Numbered from the stretch's first letter, positions 1-6,988 are shown. The stretch: 8,445 nucleotides of DNA from an uncultured Oscillospiraceae bacterium (GCA_905200265.1 CAJKJS010000048.1:1-8445), one strand, 5' to 3'. The notes: generated from the letters alone by a model not told the origin. A program made the numbers and translations.

Positions 1-7
1 TGATCAT
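1..7 (-). CDS. Possible start of a further gene, cut by the window edge
   Basis: On the minus strand an ATG at 7-5 follows an AAAGGAG ribosome site with an 8-nt spacer, about 30 nt past the terminator of the tryptophan transporter gene. Only two codons (Met-Ile) and one extra base are inside the window, so no product can be named. No promoter fits in the short gap after the terminator, so if it is a gene it may depend on read-through. The call rests only on the ribosome site and start codon. Confidence 0.35.
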
Positions 8-35
8 GGGGGTGGCTCCTTTCGCCGTGGTTCAT

Positions 36-66
36 AAAGAAAAGCGGACGGTAACCGCCCGCCTTT
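36..66 (-). terminator. Intrinsic terminator after the tryptophan transporter
   Basis: The RNA forms a stem of GCGGGCGG with CCGUCCGC (one G-U pair) closed by a UUA loop, extended by AAAG pairing with UUUU and followed by UUUUCUUU. It starts 15 nt after the stop codon of the transporter gene. The stem strength and U-tract are those of a normal rho-independent terminator. Confidence 0.93.
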
Positions 67-81
67 CTTTTTTATTTTTCT

Positions 82-630
82 TTATTCGTCTTTTTTCAAA
101 ATCCCGCGCAGCGGCAGCACCAGAATCTGTACAATCACACAGTTGAGTGCCGCGGTAACGAGGGTGGTCAGGGCCATGCTAATAAACTGCGCCATAGACA
201 TGGGGTTTACATACACCAGCGCCGCCATACCGATAAAAGCAAATCCACTAATGAGCGTGGTCAGTAGCGTGCACACGATAGGCTGCAAATTCAGTTTGCC
301 CACCTGCATGGGGATGAGGATTAACAGGAACATGACAACGGCCCCGATGGTTTCCGACACAATCCCAATCCATGCCATCGACGTGCCGATTTGGCTGATG
401 ACACCGGATAGAATGCCGATAATCACTGATTCAATAAAGTTGGGCCGCACCAGCAAAATAGCCAGACAGTAGGTGGCAATCAGGAAATTCGGGTGGAAAC
501 CGCCTACATTGATCACCCCAGCCAGCAGCCGCAGCACAATGCCCACAGCCATGAGCACCCCAACGAGGATCAGGTTATTCAGATCCCGCAAGCCTTTTTT
601 CTGTTCGACGACAACGTTTCTTTTTTCCAT
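82..630 (-). CDS. trpP: Tryptophan transporter, TrpP-like
   Basis: This 182-residue, very hydrophobic protein resembles the TrpP (YhaG) family of small tryptophan uptake proteins. About six membrane segments are visible, at roughly residues 17-38, 46-61, 66-83, 91-108, 117-140 and 150-173. The N-terminus is charged (MEKRNVVVEQKKGLRD) and the tail is short and basic (LKKDE), so there is no cleaved signal peptide. I chose the ATG at 630 because AGAAAGGA lies 10 nt upstream. The frame is open back to an ATG at 723, which would add 31 Arg-rich residues, but no ribosome site precedes that ATG. The gene has its own promoter and a T-box leader whose specifier reads UGG, which independently supports a tryptophan role: uptake should rise when tRNA-Trp is uncharged. 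An ECF-type substrate-binding subunit of similar size is a less likely alternative. Confidence 0.8.
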   Translation of the reverse strand: MEKRNVVVEQKKGLRDLNNLILVGVLMAVGIVLRLLAGVINVGGFHPNFLIATYCLAILLVRPNFIESVIIGILSGVISQIGTSMAWIGIVSETIGAVVMFLLILIPMQVGKLNLQPIVCTLLTTLISGFAFIGMAALVYVNPMSMAQFISMALTTLVTAALNCVIVQILVLPLRGILKKDE

Positions 631-640
631 GGTTCTGTTT

Positions 641-646
641 TCCTTT
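641..646 (-). promoter_or_regulatory. Ribosome binding site that sets the trpP start
   Basis: AAAGGA sits 10 nt before the ATG at 630. No comparable site precedes the earlier in-frame ATG at 723, so it favours the shorter 182-residue protein. Confidence 0.7.
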
Positions 647-762
647 CTGTGTGCAGAAATTCTGGCCTTCCCTTCCGTCTGCACCGGCCGGAAGAGAGAA
701 ATGCGTGCACGCCGGCGCGTCATTTCTGCCGCATCAGACTGGCAATATAGTGGCCCGATAAT

Positions 763-798
763 AAAAAAATCTGTCCTTAAATCACTTTAAGGACAGAT
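763..798 (-). terminator. T-box attenuator terminator of the trpP leader
   Basis: AUCUGUCCUUAAA pairs with its complement UUUAAGGACAGAU (13 bp) across a GUGA tetraloop, followed by a run of U. The 5' half of this stem can instead pair with GCAGAU just after the T-box core, giving the competing antiterminator. This is the switch element of the leader, not an operon end. Confidence 0.92.
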
Positions 799-1050
799 CT
801 AGAAAAATCTGCGGTACCACCTTACTTGCCCTGCTGCATCCAACAGAACCGCTCTTGCGAAATGCCAACACATTTCTTGCCCGTAACGGGGGCACCCGTC
901 TCAGATACTCGGCCGAAACTCAGCCTTTCGCCTCGCCCTCAGTGGTCCATTTGCCGATCCGCCTTTCCACGGGATTCCCATCATCGCCCGCTCTCTTTAG
1001 GTGCGCTTTCGGTGTGATCTCCACTTCACTGGTTTAAAGCTATTTAAGTT
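763..1050 (-). promoter_or_regulatory. T-box riboswitch, tRNA-Trp specific, upstream of trpP
   Basis: The leader is about 288 nt. It carries the T-box core AAGGUGGUACCGC at 823-811, a terminator directly downstream (798-763) and an alternative antiterminator pairing. The Stem I base is CAGUG with CACUG. The specifier reads UGG (Trp) at 949-947, followed by AC and then the closing strand of the stem. An AGAGA bulge-type motif and a UGAUGGGAA apical segment lie in the upper part of Stem I. In this family, uncharged tRNA pairs its anticodon with the specifier and its NCCA end with UGGN in the bulge, stabilising the antiterminator. The UGG reading matches the downstream gene, and the same geometry is seen in the hisS leader of this window. 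The N base here is U, which pairs only by wobble with the G73 usual for bacterial tRNA-Trp. The leader fills most of the 496-nt gene-free stretch 631-1126. Confidence 0.92.
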
Positions 1051-1056
1051 GTTCCT

Positions 1057-1085
1057 AGAATACCACGCTCTGCACAGATTGTCAA
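1057..1085 (-). promoter_or_regulatory. Sigma-A promoter of the trpP T-box transcript
   Basis: TTGACA (1085-1080) and TATTCT (1062-1057) are separated by 17 bp. Predicted transcription start is about 1050, just before Stem I of the T-box. The promoter begins 41 nt after the stop codon of the upstream gene, so trpP has its own transcription unit. Confidence 0.85.
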
Positions 1086-1126
1086 CCGCTTTTTTACTTT
1101 TTTTGCAAGAAATTACAGCCTTTCCT

Positions 1127-1705
1127 TCATAATAGCTGGGTACGGGGACTCTGCGGTTTTTGCAAGAGCCGATCAAAAAGTTCCCCCACGGTAATAAAAT
1201 GCCGTCCTCCGAACAGTAACCGGCCCCCATCTGTGCGAATTTGCGAACTAACAAGCGGATTGCGCAGCCAGCTGTATGCTTCATATCCGTCTAGTTCATG
1301 CAAATCTAGCGTAATGCGCGCCCCCGCTGTTAAGGTAACAAAAATGCAGCCACCATCTAGGGGATTTACATCCCGAATCCACGGAGTACCACTGGCGCTC
1401 TTTTTTAGGGAATCCATCCAGGTTTCATCCGGTACGCCGGTATGGCCCGTAGGGCCAAGTTCCTCCCGGTCTTTGGCGCCAAACAGGGCACACAGTACTT
1501 CTTCCGCCGTTAAGGAGTATTCATTCAAAAACTGCAAGGCCCTACCGGCCTCATCCACGGCTGCCGACTGGAATACGGCGGCATCGCTTAACCACGGCCA
1601 TCGGGCCGCCAGGCAAGGCCTACGCCCATCAATTGTATGCCCTGTGTGTAGGTTCAAAAACCAGCGATCCGGGGTTGTTTGGATTTGATCCACGATTCTT
1701 TCCAT
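1127..1705 (-). CDS. Uncharacterised 192-residue soluble protein
   Basis: I do not recognise this protein family. Start choice is firm: AGGAGG lies 9 nt before the ATG. The product has no signal peptide and no membrane segment and is mildly acidic, so it is probably cytoplasmic. It is rich in tryptophan: W15, W36, W38, W96, W109 and W146, about 3% of residues. A Gly/Thr segment (GPTGHTG) lies near residues 84-90, and the C-terminal half looks like alternating beta strands (CIFVTLTAGARITLDL, 120-135) ending in a helix (VGELFDRLLQ, 173-182). It starts 57 nt after the second chromate-transporter gene with no terminator between, so it is probably the last gene of the hisS operon. It is followed by the separate trpP promoter, with no clear terminator of its own. 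Any function given from context would be a guess. Confidence 0.8.
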   Translation of the reverse strand: MERIVDQIQTTPDRWFLNLHTGHTIDGRRPCLAARWPWLSDAAVFQSAAVDEAGRALQFLNEYSLTAEEVLCALFGAKDREELGPTGHTGVPDETWMDSLKKSASGTPWIRDVNPLDGGCIFVTLTAGARITLDLHELDGYEAYSWLRNPLVSSQIRTDGGRLLFGGRHFITVGELFDRLLQKPQSPRTQLL

Positions 1706-1762
1706 ACCTGCGGCCCTCCTTGCTTCATGGTATGCACAGTCCTACCAAAATGTTCCGTTTTT

Positions 1763-2332
1763 TTATGCCATTTGGAAAACAATTCCGCACACAGCGGCAC
1801 CGCCAATGTACACCACCGGATGTTTTTTGTACCGCCGCATCAACCAGTAACACAGAATAAACAAGCACATGGCTTTGTAGTTAATGAGATCGGCGGGGTT
1901 CATGGTTTTCATAAAGTCCCCAATGGTAAACAGTGTGGTTTCCATAACCTGCCAGCAGGCGGCCGCAATCATGGCCGTCACACACGGGCGAAGCCCGGCA
2001 AACGTATCTTTTACCAGCCGGTTTTCCTTAAATTTCTCCAGAATTTTGGCGACAATCACAATCACGATGATGGACGGCAATACCAGGGCAAAAGTAGCAA
2101 CCACCCCGCCTAACACACCATAGGCATGATACCCGGCATAGGTCGCCATATTCACGCCTAGCGGTCCCGGTGTGGATTCCGAAATGGCAATCATATCGGT
2201 GATACTTTCCACACTCATCCAGTCATAGCGCGACGCAATGTCGTACAAAAACGGCAATGTCGCCAATCCGCCGCCCACAGCGAACAGACCGGCTTTGAAA
2301 AATTCAAAAAACAGTTCCCACAAAACGATCAT
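1763..2332 (-). CDS. Chromate transporter, single-domain CHR protein (second of a pair)
   Basis: The 189-residue membrane protein is one half-size member of the CHR (chromate ion transporter) family. The family signatures are visible: GGGLATLPFL at residues 20-29 and ESTPGPLGVNMATYAGY at 52-68, followed by hydrophobic segments near 71-95, 111-128, 152-165 and 172-187. Larger CHR proteins carry two such domains fused; in the short form, known from Bacillus subtilis, two separate proteins are both needed and are thought to have opposite orientation in the membrane. The gene begins one base after the stop of the upstream partner (TGA-T-ATG), so translation is probably coupled. GGGAG about 12 nt upstream is a weak ribosome site. 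The substrate is uncertain: CHR proteins export chromate, but many members have no tested substrate and sulfate or other anions are possible. Confidence 0.9.
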   Translation of the reverse strand: MIVLWELFFEFFKAGLFAVGGGLATLPFLYDIASRYDWMSVESITDMIAISESTPGPLGVNMATYAGYHAYGVLGGVVATFALVLPSIIVIVIVAKILEKFKENRLVKDTFAGLRPCVTAMIAAACWQVMETTLFTIGDFMKTMNPADLINYKAMCLFILCYWLMRRYKKHPVVYIGGAAVCGIVFQMA

Positions 2333-2333
2333 A

Positions 2334-2873
2334 TCAGACTTTCACTCCCGCTCTGCCAAGGCCCAGGCCAACCAGTGCCGCACCGATGACAACCAAGATA
2401 GGCGAAACATCCAGGGCAATCATAACCGCCAGTACGACTAGGAATAGGGCGATGCCCCACACGGATTTTACGTTTTTCTTCCACAGTTTCACAATGGCAT
2501 CCAGAATCAGGGCGCACACGGCTACCCGAATACCCGCAAATGCCTGCTGCACATAGATAATGTGGGAAAAATTCTGCAAACACGCAGCAATGACCGTAAT
2601 GATACACAGCGACGGGAAAATGACGCCCAAGGTGGCAAAAATAGCCCCTGGAATGCCCTTGCGCCGGTATCCGATAAACGTCGCGGTATTGACTGCAATA
2701 ATTCCCGGTGTACATTGTCCAATGGCATAGTAATCCATCAGTTCCTCATCGGTAGCCCAGTGGTATTTTTCCACAACTTCCCGCTGCAGCATGGGCAGCA
2801 TGGCGTACCCGCCGCCAAATGTCAGGCCGCCAATCCGGCAGAAAGTGAGAAACATCGTCCACAGCTCTTTCAC
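2334..2873 (-). CDS. Chromate transporter, single-domain CHR protein (first of a pair)
   Basis: The 179-residue membrane protein is the partner half of the CHR pair. Signatures are FGGGYAMLPML at residues 19-29 and QCTPGIIAVNTATFIGYR at 53-70, followed by hydrophobic segments near 74-98, 108-128 and 138-173. It starts with GTG, not ATG, and the start overlaps the stop of the hydrolase gene in the sequence GTGA. AGGAGG lies 7 nt before this start, which makes the choice firm. The overlap with the gene before it and the one-base gap to the gene after it suggest that the hydrolase and the two transporter halves are made together. Chromate efflux is the family role; real substrate not shown by sequence. 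Confidence 0.9.
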   Translation of the reverse strand: MKELWTMFLTFCRIGGLTFGGGYAMLPMLQREVVEKYHWATDEELMDYYAIGQCTPGIIAVNTATFIGYRRKGIPGAIFATLGVIFPSLCIITVIAACLQNFSHIIYVQQAFAGIRVAVCALILDAIVKLWKKNVKSVWGIALFLVVLAVMIALDVSPILVVIGAALVGLGLGRAGVKV

Positions 2874-3679
2874 GCGGTCCCCTCCTCTTTGGTAATGATC
2901 TGCGGTTTTTCATCCATCATCAGGCACACCGGGCCGTAATGATAAAATGTGGCACGGAAAATATGAATGTCTTCCTCCTGGCCCGAAATGGTACCATCCA
3001 AAATACCCCGGCCCAGGGCCAGCAGATTGTCGGGATTTGTGTCGTCCACGGCACCGTGTCCGCCGGCAATCTGGTCATAATCACTATGCAGAGCTTTGAG
3101 TTCCTCTACCTTTTTCATCCATGCGGCGAGCACCGCTTTCCGGTCTTCCCCGGGGGCTGCAATCAGTTCCAGTCCCTGTAAGGTATCGCCGGCAAACAGA
3201 ATCCGGCGGTCACGGTCTAAAAAGCACACGGACCCGGCCGTGTGACCCGGGGTAGCCATGACTTCCAGCGTGCGTCCGCCCAGTTCTACATGATCGCCAT
3301 CACTTAGCGGTTCCACCACGGGAAAATCGCCATCAGCCATCATGTTTTCGGGTTCTTTCCCACATACCGATGCGGCATAAGATAGCCGCCCTTCCCGTGT
3401 AATGCTGCGGGCCAGTTCGATATCGCCCGGATGTAAATGTACCCGGGCAAACTGACGGGCACCACCGGCGTGGTCCACATGACCGTGAGTGAGATACACG
3501 TCATACGGTTTATGGGTCAGGGACCGCACCAGTGCATCCAGGTTACCGGTTCCGCAACCTGTATCAATGAGCACGGCGCGGTCATTCCCTTCCACGACAT
3601 ACAGCGCGTCCAGCCCGCCTTCGTCAATACGCCACGTACCGTCCGCTATTTTTTCTACCCGATACAGCGAGTCTTCCAT
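2870..3679 (-). CDS. Metallo-beta-lactamase-fold hydrolase
   Basis: The 269-residue protein has the complete zinc site of the MBL superfamily: HGHVDH at residues 65-70 (H65, H67, D69, H70), H146 in TPGHTAGS, D165 in FAGDTL and H208 in GGHG. IDTGCGTGN at 38-46 is the usual first-strand motif. The layout suggests a glyoxalase II-like or general thioester/ester hydrolase of the cytoplasm; no signal peptide is seen, which argues against a secreted beta-lactamase. The exact substrate cannot be read from sequence. The C-terminal stretch from about 235 (EEDIHIFRATFYHYGP) is not a motif I recognise. The start is supported by GGAGGAG ending 9 nt upstream. The gene follows aspS by 26 nt and overlaps the first CHR gene by 4 nt, so it is part of the operon. 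A glyoxalase II role would be thematically linked to the nearby methylglyoxal synthase, but the two are in different units. Confidence 0.9.
   Translation of the reverse strand: MEDSLYRVEKIADGTWRIDEGGLDALYVVEGNDRAVLIDTGCGTGNLDALVRSLTHKPYDVYLTHGHVDHAGGARQFARVHLHPGDIELARSITREGRLSYAASVCGKEPENMMADGDFPVVEPLSDGDHVELGGRTLEVMATPGHTAGSVCFLDRDRRILFAGDTLQGLELIAAPGEDRKAVLAAWMKKVEELKALHSDYDQIAGGHGAVDDTNPDNLLALGRGILDGTISGQEEDIHIFRATFYHYGPVCLMMDEKPQIITKEEGTA
2881..2886 (-). promoter_or_regulatory. Ribosome site for a GTG start inside the hydrolase gene
   Basis: AGGAGG lies 7 nt before the GTG at 2873, within the last codons of the MBL-fold hydrolase. It decides the non-ATG start of the first CHR gene and the 4-base overlap. 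Confidence 0.75.
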
Positions 3680-3705
3680 GTCTGTACGCTCCTCCCCTAT
3701 TTTCG

Positions 3706-5493
3706 TTATGACTCCTCCGTTTTTGTTACGGCAATACCCAAATCAACCAACTGCTGATCGTCTACCGGGCTGGGAGCCATCGTCATGAGTTCCGTTGCAT
3801 TTTGCACTTTCGGGAACGCCACGACATCCCGCAGGCTTTCACAGCTCAGCATCTGCATAACAAGCCGATCCAGGCCCAGGCCCATACCACCGTGAGGCGG
3901 AGCACCAAAGCGGAACGCATCCAGCAGGAAGCCAAACTTTTCGTATGCTTCCTCATCCGACATGCCCAGCAGTTCGAAAATGCGGTTCTGCAATTCGGGA
4001 TCGGTAATCCGGATGGAACCGGAAGCCAGTTCAATTCCGTTGAGTACCAGGTCATAGCACTTGGCGCGCACACGGCCCTTGTCGCTTTCCAGATACGGCA
4101 AGCATTCGTCCATAGGCGCCGTGAAGGGATGGTGCATAGCCACATACTGCCCCAGATCTTCGTCATATTCAAAGAACGGGAATTCCACAATCCACAGAAG
4201 GTTGTACCCTTTGCGCTCAATCTTCAGTTTATCGGCTACAGTCAGGCGCAGCTGTCCCAGCTGGGGCAACACATGGCTGGTTTTCGTATCGGCTACAATC
4301 AGCACCACGTCGCCGGTTTCGGCCCCCGCACGCTGCAGAATGGCCTGCATCTCTTCGTCCGTCATGAACTTCTGGAAGGAACACTTCATGCCGTCTTTGG
4401 CCATGCGAATCCATGCAAGGCCTTTGCCGCCAATACCGCGGATCATCTCCGTCAGTTTGTCGATTTCTTTACGGGTTAGGGTGTCAACGGCGTTCTTCGC
4501 GGTAATGCACCGCACACTGCCGCCGCCCTGTACGGCACTGCTGAATACCCCAAAACCGCAGTCTTTGACCACATCGCTCAGATCAATTAGTTCCATACCA
4601 AAGCGCGTGTCAGGTTTATCACTGCCATACCGTTCCATCGCCTGCTGATACGTCAGCCGGGGCAACGGCATCGGGATTTCCACCCCCAGGGCTTCGCGGA
4701 ATACTCTTTCTACAAACCCTTCGCCGATAGCCAGTACGTCTTCCATATCGACAAAGGACATTTCCAGGTCGATCTGGGTGAATTCCGGCTGGCGGTCGGC
4801 CCGCAGGTCTTCGTCCCGGAAACAACGGGCAATCTGCATATACCGGTCAAAACCCGCCACCATAGAAAGCTGCTTGTACAGCTGAGGCGACTGGGGCAAT
4901 GCATAGAATGAACCCTTGTGAATCCGGCTGGGCACCAAAAAGTCGCGGGCGCCTTCCGGCGTGCTGCGCATGAGCATGGGGGTTTCGATTTCGATAAACC
5001 CATTTTCATCAAAATAGTCGCGGGTGATCTTGGCGATCTTGTGGCGCATGAGGATATTTTTCTGCAAATCCGGCCGCCGCAGGTCGAGATACCGGTATTT
5101 CAGCCGCAAATCCTCTTTCACGTTGGAATGTTCCACAATTTCAAACGGCGGCGTCTCGGCTTTATTCAAAATCCGCAGTTCGGTCACATAAATTTCCACA
5201 TCGCCGGTGGGAATCTTATCGGTTTTAGCGTCCCGTTCCCGTACGACACCGCAGGCGGCCAGCACAAATTCCGACCGGCAAGAAGCGGCTTTGCGGAAAA
5301 TTTCGGGATCGGTGGCATCGTCAAACGTCAGCTGCACAATGCCCGTGCGGTCGCGCAGATCAATAAAGATCAGACCGCCCAGATCCCGCTGGCGCTGTAC
5401 CCAACCAAACACCGTTTCTTTCTGTCCGACATGTTCCATGCGAAGCTCTCCGCAATAATGAGTGCGGCTGAGCCCCGATACCAATTCTGCCAT
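3706..5493 (-). CDS. aspS: Aspartate--tRNA ligase
   Basis: This is a full-length (595-residue) bacterial-type AspRS that charges tRNA-Asp in the cytoplasm. In order: an OB-fold anticodon-binding domain (about 1-110, with GWVQRQRDLGGLIFIDLRDR), the class II catalytic core with TPEGARDFLVPSR (178-190) and LPQSPQLYKQ (199-208), motif 2 FRDEDLRADRQPEFTQID (225-242), the bacterial GAD insertion (about 290-420), and motif 3 GMGLGLDRLVM (536-546). The residue after RQRD is Leu38, and the loop near 86-96 (ERDAKTDKIPT) is like discriminating enzymes rather than the His/Gly pair seen in enzymes that also charge tRNA-Asn; this is inference from two positions. AGGAGG lies 9 nt before the ATG. It follows hisS by 20 nt and is read from the same T-box leader, whose specifier is an Asp codon, giving direct feedback by its own product, charged tRNA-Asp. 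Confidence 0.98.
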   Translation of the reverse strand: MAELVSGLSRTHYCGELRMEHVGQKETVFGWVQRQRDLGGLIFIDLRDRTGIVQLTFDDATDPEIFRKAASCRSEFVLAACGVVRERDAKTDKIPTGDVEIYVTELRILNKAETPPFEIVEHSNVKEDLRLKYRYLDLRRPDLQKNILMRHKIAKITRDYFDENGFIEIETPMLMRSTPEGARDFLVPSRIHKGSFYALPQSPQLYKQLSMVAGFDRYMQIARCFRDEDLRADRQPEFTQIDLEMSFVDMEDVLAIGEGFVERVFREALGVEIPMPLPRLTYQQAMERYGSDKPDTRFGMELIDLSDVVKDCGFGVFSSAVQGGGSVRCITAKNAVDTLTRKEIDKLTEMIRGIGGKGLAWIRMAKDGMKCSFQKFMTDEEMQAILQRAGAETGDVVLIVADTKTSHVLPQLGQLRLTVADKLKIERKGYNLLWIVEFPFFEYDEDLGQYVAMHHPFTAPMDECLPYLESDKGRVRAKCYDLVLNGIELASGSIRITDPELQNRIFELLGMSDEEAYEKFGFLLDAFRFGAPPHGGMGLGLDRLVMQMLSCESLRDVVAFPKVQNATELMTMAPSPVDDQQLVDLGIAVTKTEES

Positions 5494-5513
5494 CTGTCTT
5501 TTCCTCCTGTATC

Positions 5514-6806
5514 TTAGTCCGTCAAACCCGGCATTTGGGTGGTAACAGCAAGGTATTCCTGCATAAATGTTTCACCCAGAGAAATGGTGCTCACTTCGCC
5601 GGTCTTCATATTTTTCACCTGGGCTTTGCCCTGTTGCAGTTCGTCGTCTCCCAGTACCATAGTAAACGCCGCACCCAGTTTATTCGCGTATTTCATCTGG
5701 GCTTTCAGGCTGCGTCCGCACACATCGACTTCAGCCGCTACGCCGCAACGATGCAGCTGGTCGCAAAGGGCAAACGCCCGGCGGGAAGCCGCATCTCCCA
5801 TCGATACCAGGAAAATTTCGCAGGGTTTGTCTTCCGGCAGTTCAATGCCCTGGGCCTGCAAGATCAGCATCAGCCGCTCCATGCCAAGCCCGAATCCCAA
5901 GCCCGGAGTGGGTTTGCCGCCCATTTGTTCAATCAGCCCGTCGTACCGGCCGCCGCCGCACACCGTGCTCTGGGCCCCCAGATCGTTGGACACAAATTCA
6001 AATACCGTGCGGGTGTAATAATCCAGCCCGCGCACAATGGTGGGGTTCACGGTAAACGCCACACCGGCTTCTGTCAGATACTGTTTCACGCTTTCAAAGT
6101 GATCCCGGCAATCATCGCACAGGTAATCCAGAATCACGGGAGCCCCTTCGGCAATTTTGCTGCATACCGGACTTTTGCAGTCCAAAATCCGCATGGGATT
6201 GCGCTCCAGACGAGACTGGCACGTTTCGCACAGTTCGTCTTTTCGACCGGTAAAATAGGCTTTTAGTGCTTCGTGATACCGGGCCCGGCAGGTGGGGCAC
6301 CCAATGGAATTGAGTTCCAAGGTTAGGTTTTTGACGCCCAACCGGTCAAAAATCCCCTTAGCCAGGCAAATCACTTCTGCATCAGCCGCCGGCTGGGCTG
6401 CCCCAAACATTTCCACGCCAAACTGGTGGAATTCGCGCAACCGCCCTGCCTGGGGTTTTTCATACCGGTAGCAGCTGGTGTGGTAATACACCTTCACCGG
6501 CAGCCCATCGTTATACATGGCGTGTTCCAGCATGGCACGGGCCACCCCTGCCGTTCCTTCCGGGCGCAAGGTCACGGAACGTCCGCCTTTGTCTTCAAAC
6601 GTATACATTTGCTTTTCCACCACATCGGTGGTATCCCCTACACTGCGCAAAAACAGTTCGGTGTGTTCAAACACCGGGGTACGTACTTCGCCAAAGCCGT
6701 GCACGGCCGCTTCCGAGCGCATAACTTCTTCAGCGGTTCTCCATTTGGCGCTTTCCCGGGGAAGCAAATCTTGCGTACCCTTGGGCGCCTGCGTCAATAG
6801 TGCCAT
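5514..6806 (-). CDS. hisS: Histidine--tRNA ligase
   Basis: The 430-residue class II synthetase charges tRNA-His. Visible landmarks: PKGTQDLLP (8-16), motif 2 region TLRPEGTAGVARA (79-91) and YRYEKPQAGRLREFHQFG (113-130), the histidine-binding signatures RGLDYYTRTVFE (259-270) and CGGGRYDGL (283-291), and motif 3 GLGFGLGMERL (302-312). The C-terminal anticodon domain runs from about 327. Three CxxC pairs (C170/C173, C193/C196, C230/C233) plus C210 and C215 in the insertion suggest a metal-binding site, as in some Bacillota homologues; this is inference. The ATG has AAGGAG upstream (about 8-nt spacer). It is first of the operon behind an Asp-specific T-box, so histidyl-tRNA synthetase appears to be controlled by tRNA-Asp charging rather than by its own tRNA, unless the overlapping CAC is also read. 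Confidence 0.98.
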   Translation of the reverse strand: MALLTQAPKGTQDLLPRESAKWRTAEEVMRSEAAVHGFGEVRTPVFEHTELFLRSVGDTTDVVEKQMYTFEDKGGRSVTLRPEGTAGVARAMLEHAMYNDGLPVKVYYHTSCYRYEKPQAGRLREFHQFGVEMFGAAQPAADAEVICLAKGIFDRLGVKNLTLELNSIGCPTCRARYHEALKAYFTGRKDELCETCQSRLERNPMRILDCKSPVCSKIAEGAPVILDYLCDDCRDHFESVKQYLTEAGVAFTVNPTIVRGLDYYTRTVFEFVSNDLGAQSTVCGGGRYDGLIEQMGGKPTPGLGFGLGMERLMLILQAQGIELPEDKPCEIFLVSMGDAASRRAFALCDQLHRCGVAAEVDVCGRSLKAQMKYANKLGAAFTMVLGDDELQQGKAQVKNMKTGEVSTISLGETFMQEYLAVTTQMPGLTD

Positions 6807-6845
6807 GGTTTTTTCTCCTTCTCTTCATTACATAGTGTATAACTG

Positions 6846-6866
6846 CCGCCAATTTTCATCTGGCGG
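6846..6866 (-). other. Hairpin between the T-box terminator and hisS
   Basis: CCGCCA pairs with UGGCGG around a 9-nt A-rich loop, 8 nt past the terminator U-tract and about 40 nt before the hisS start. It has no U-tract, so it is not a terminator. It might protect the 5' end of a processed mRNA, but nothing in the sequence shows that. Confidence 0.5.
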
Positions 6867-6873
6867 GCAAAAT

Positions 6874-6908
6874 AAAAAAAGAACCCCCGTCCCACAAAGG
6901 GACGAGGG
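6874..6908 (-). terminator. T-box attenuator terminator of the hisS leader
   Basis: CCCUCGUCCC pairs with GGGACGGGGG (10 bp, one U-G pair) around a 5-nt loop, followed by UUCUUUUUUU. The competing antiterminator uses ACGAGG of the T-box core region with CCUCGU of the terminator 5' arm. It probably also ends transcripts arriving from minD-mgsA. Confidence 0.93.
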
Positions 6909-6988
6909 ACTACTGCCTCGTGGTGCCACCCTTTTTCAGGACTGTCTGCTGGGCAGACGGCCCCCTTTGCCCGTAGCGCCGGGCCACG

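Noticed and set aside
631..723. N-terminal extension of the tryptophan transporter from the ATG at 723
   Set aside because: No ribosome site before 723, an Arg-rich stretch unlike the family, and a good site before the ATG at 630.
1233..1688. Plus-strand open frame (151 codons) opposite the orphan protein
   Set aside because: The minus-strand frame has an AGGAGG site at proper spacing and operon position; the plus frame has neither. Still, as the sense gene is unrecognised, this is the least certain of the antisense rejections.
2329..2715. Overlapping minus-strand frame (128 codons) inside the first CHR gene
   Set aside because: Different frame within a gene with clear family motifs; Cys/His/Arg-rich composition typical of an out-of-frame translation.
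3802..4479. Plus-strand open frame (225 codons) opposite aspS
   Set aside because: Fully antisense to a confident AspRS catalytic domain, with no motif or upstream signals of its own.
5535..6266. Long plus-strand open frame (243 codons) opposite hisS
   Set aside because: It lies wholly antisense to hisS, whose motifs are complete; no ribosome site or family features, and the frame is explained by codon bias of the sense gene.
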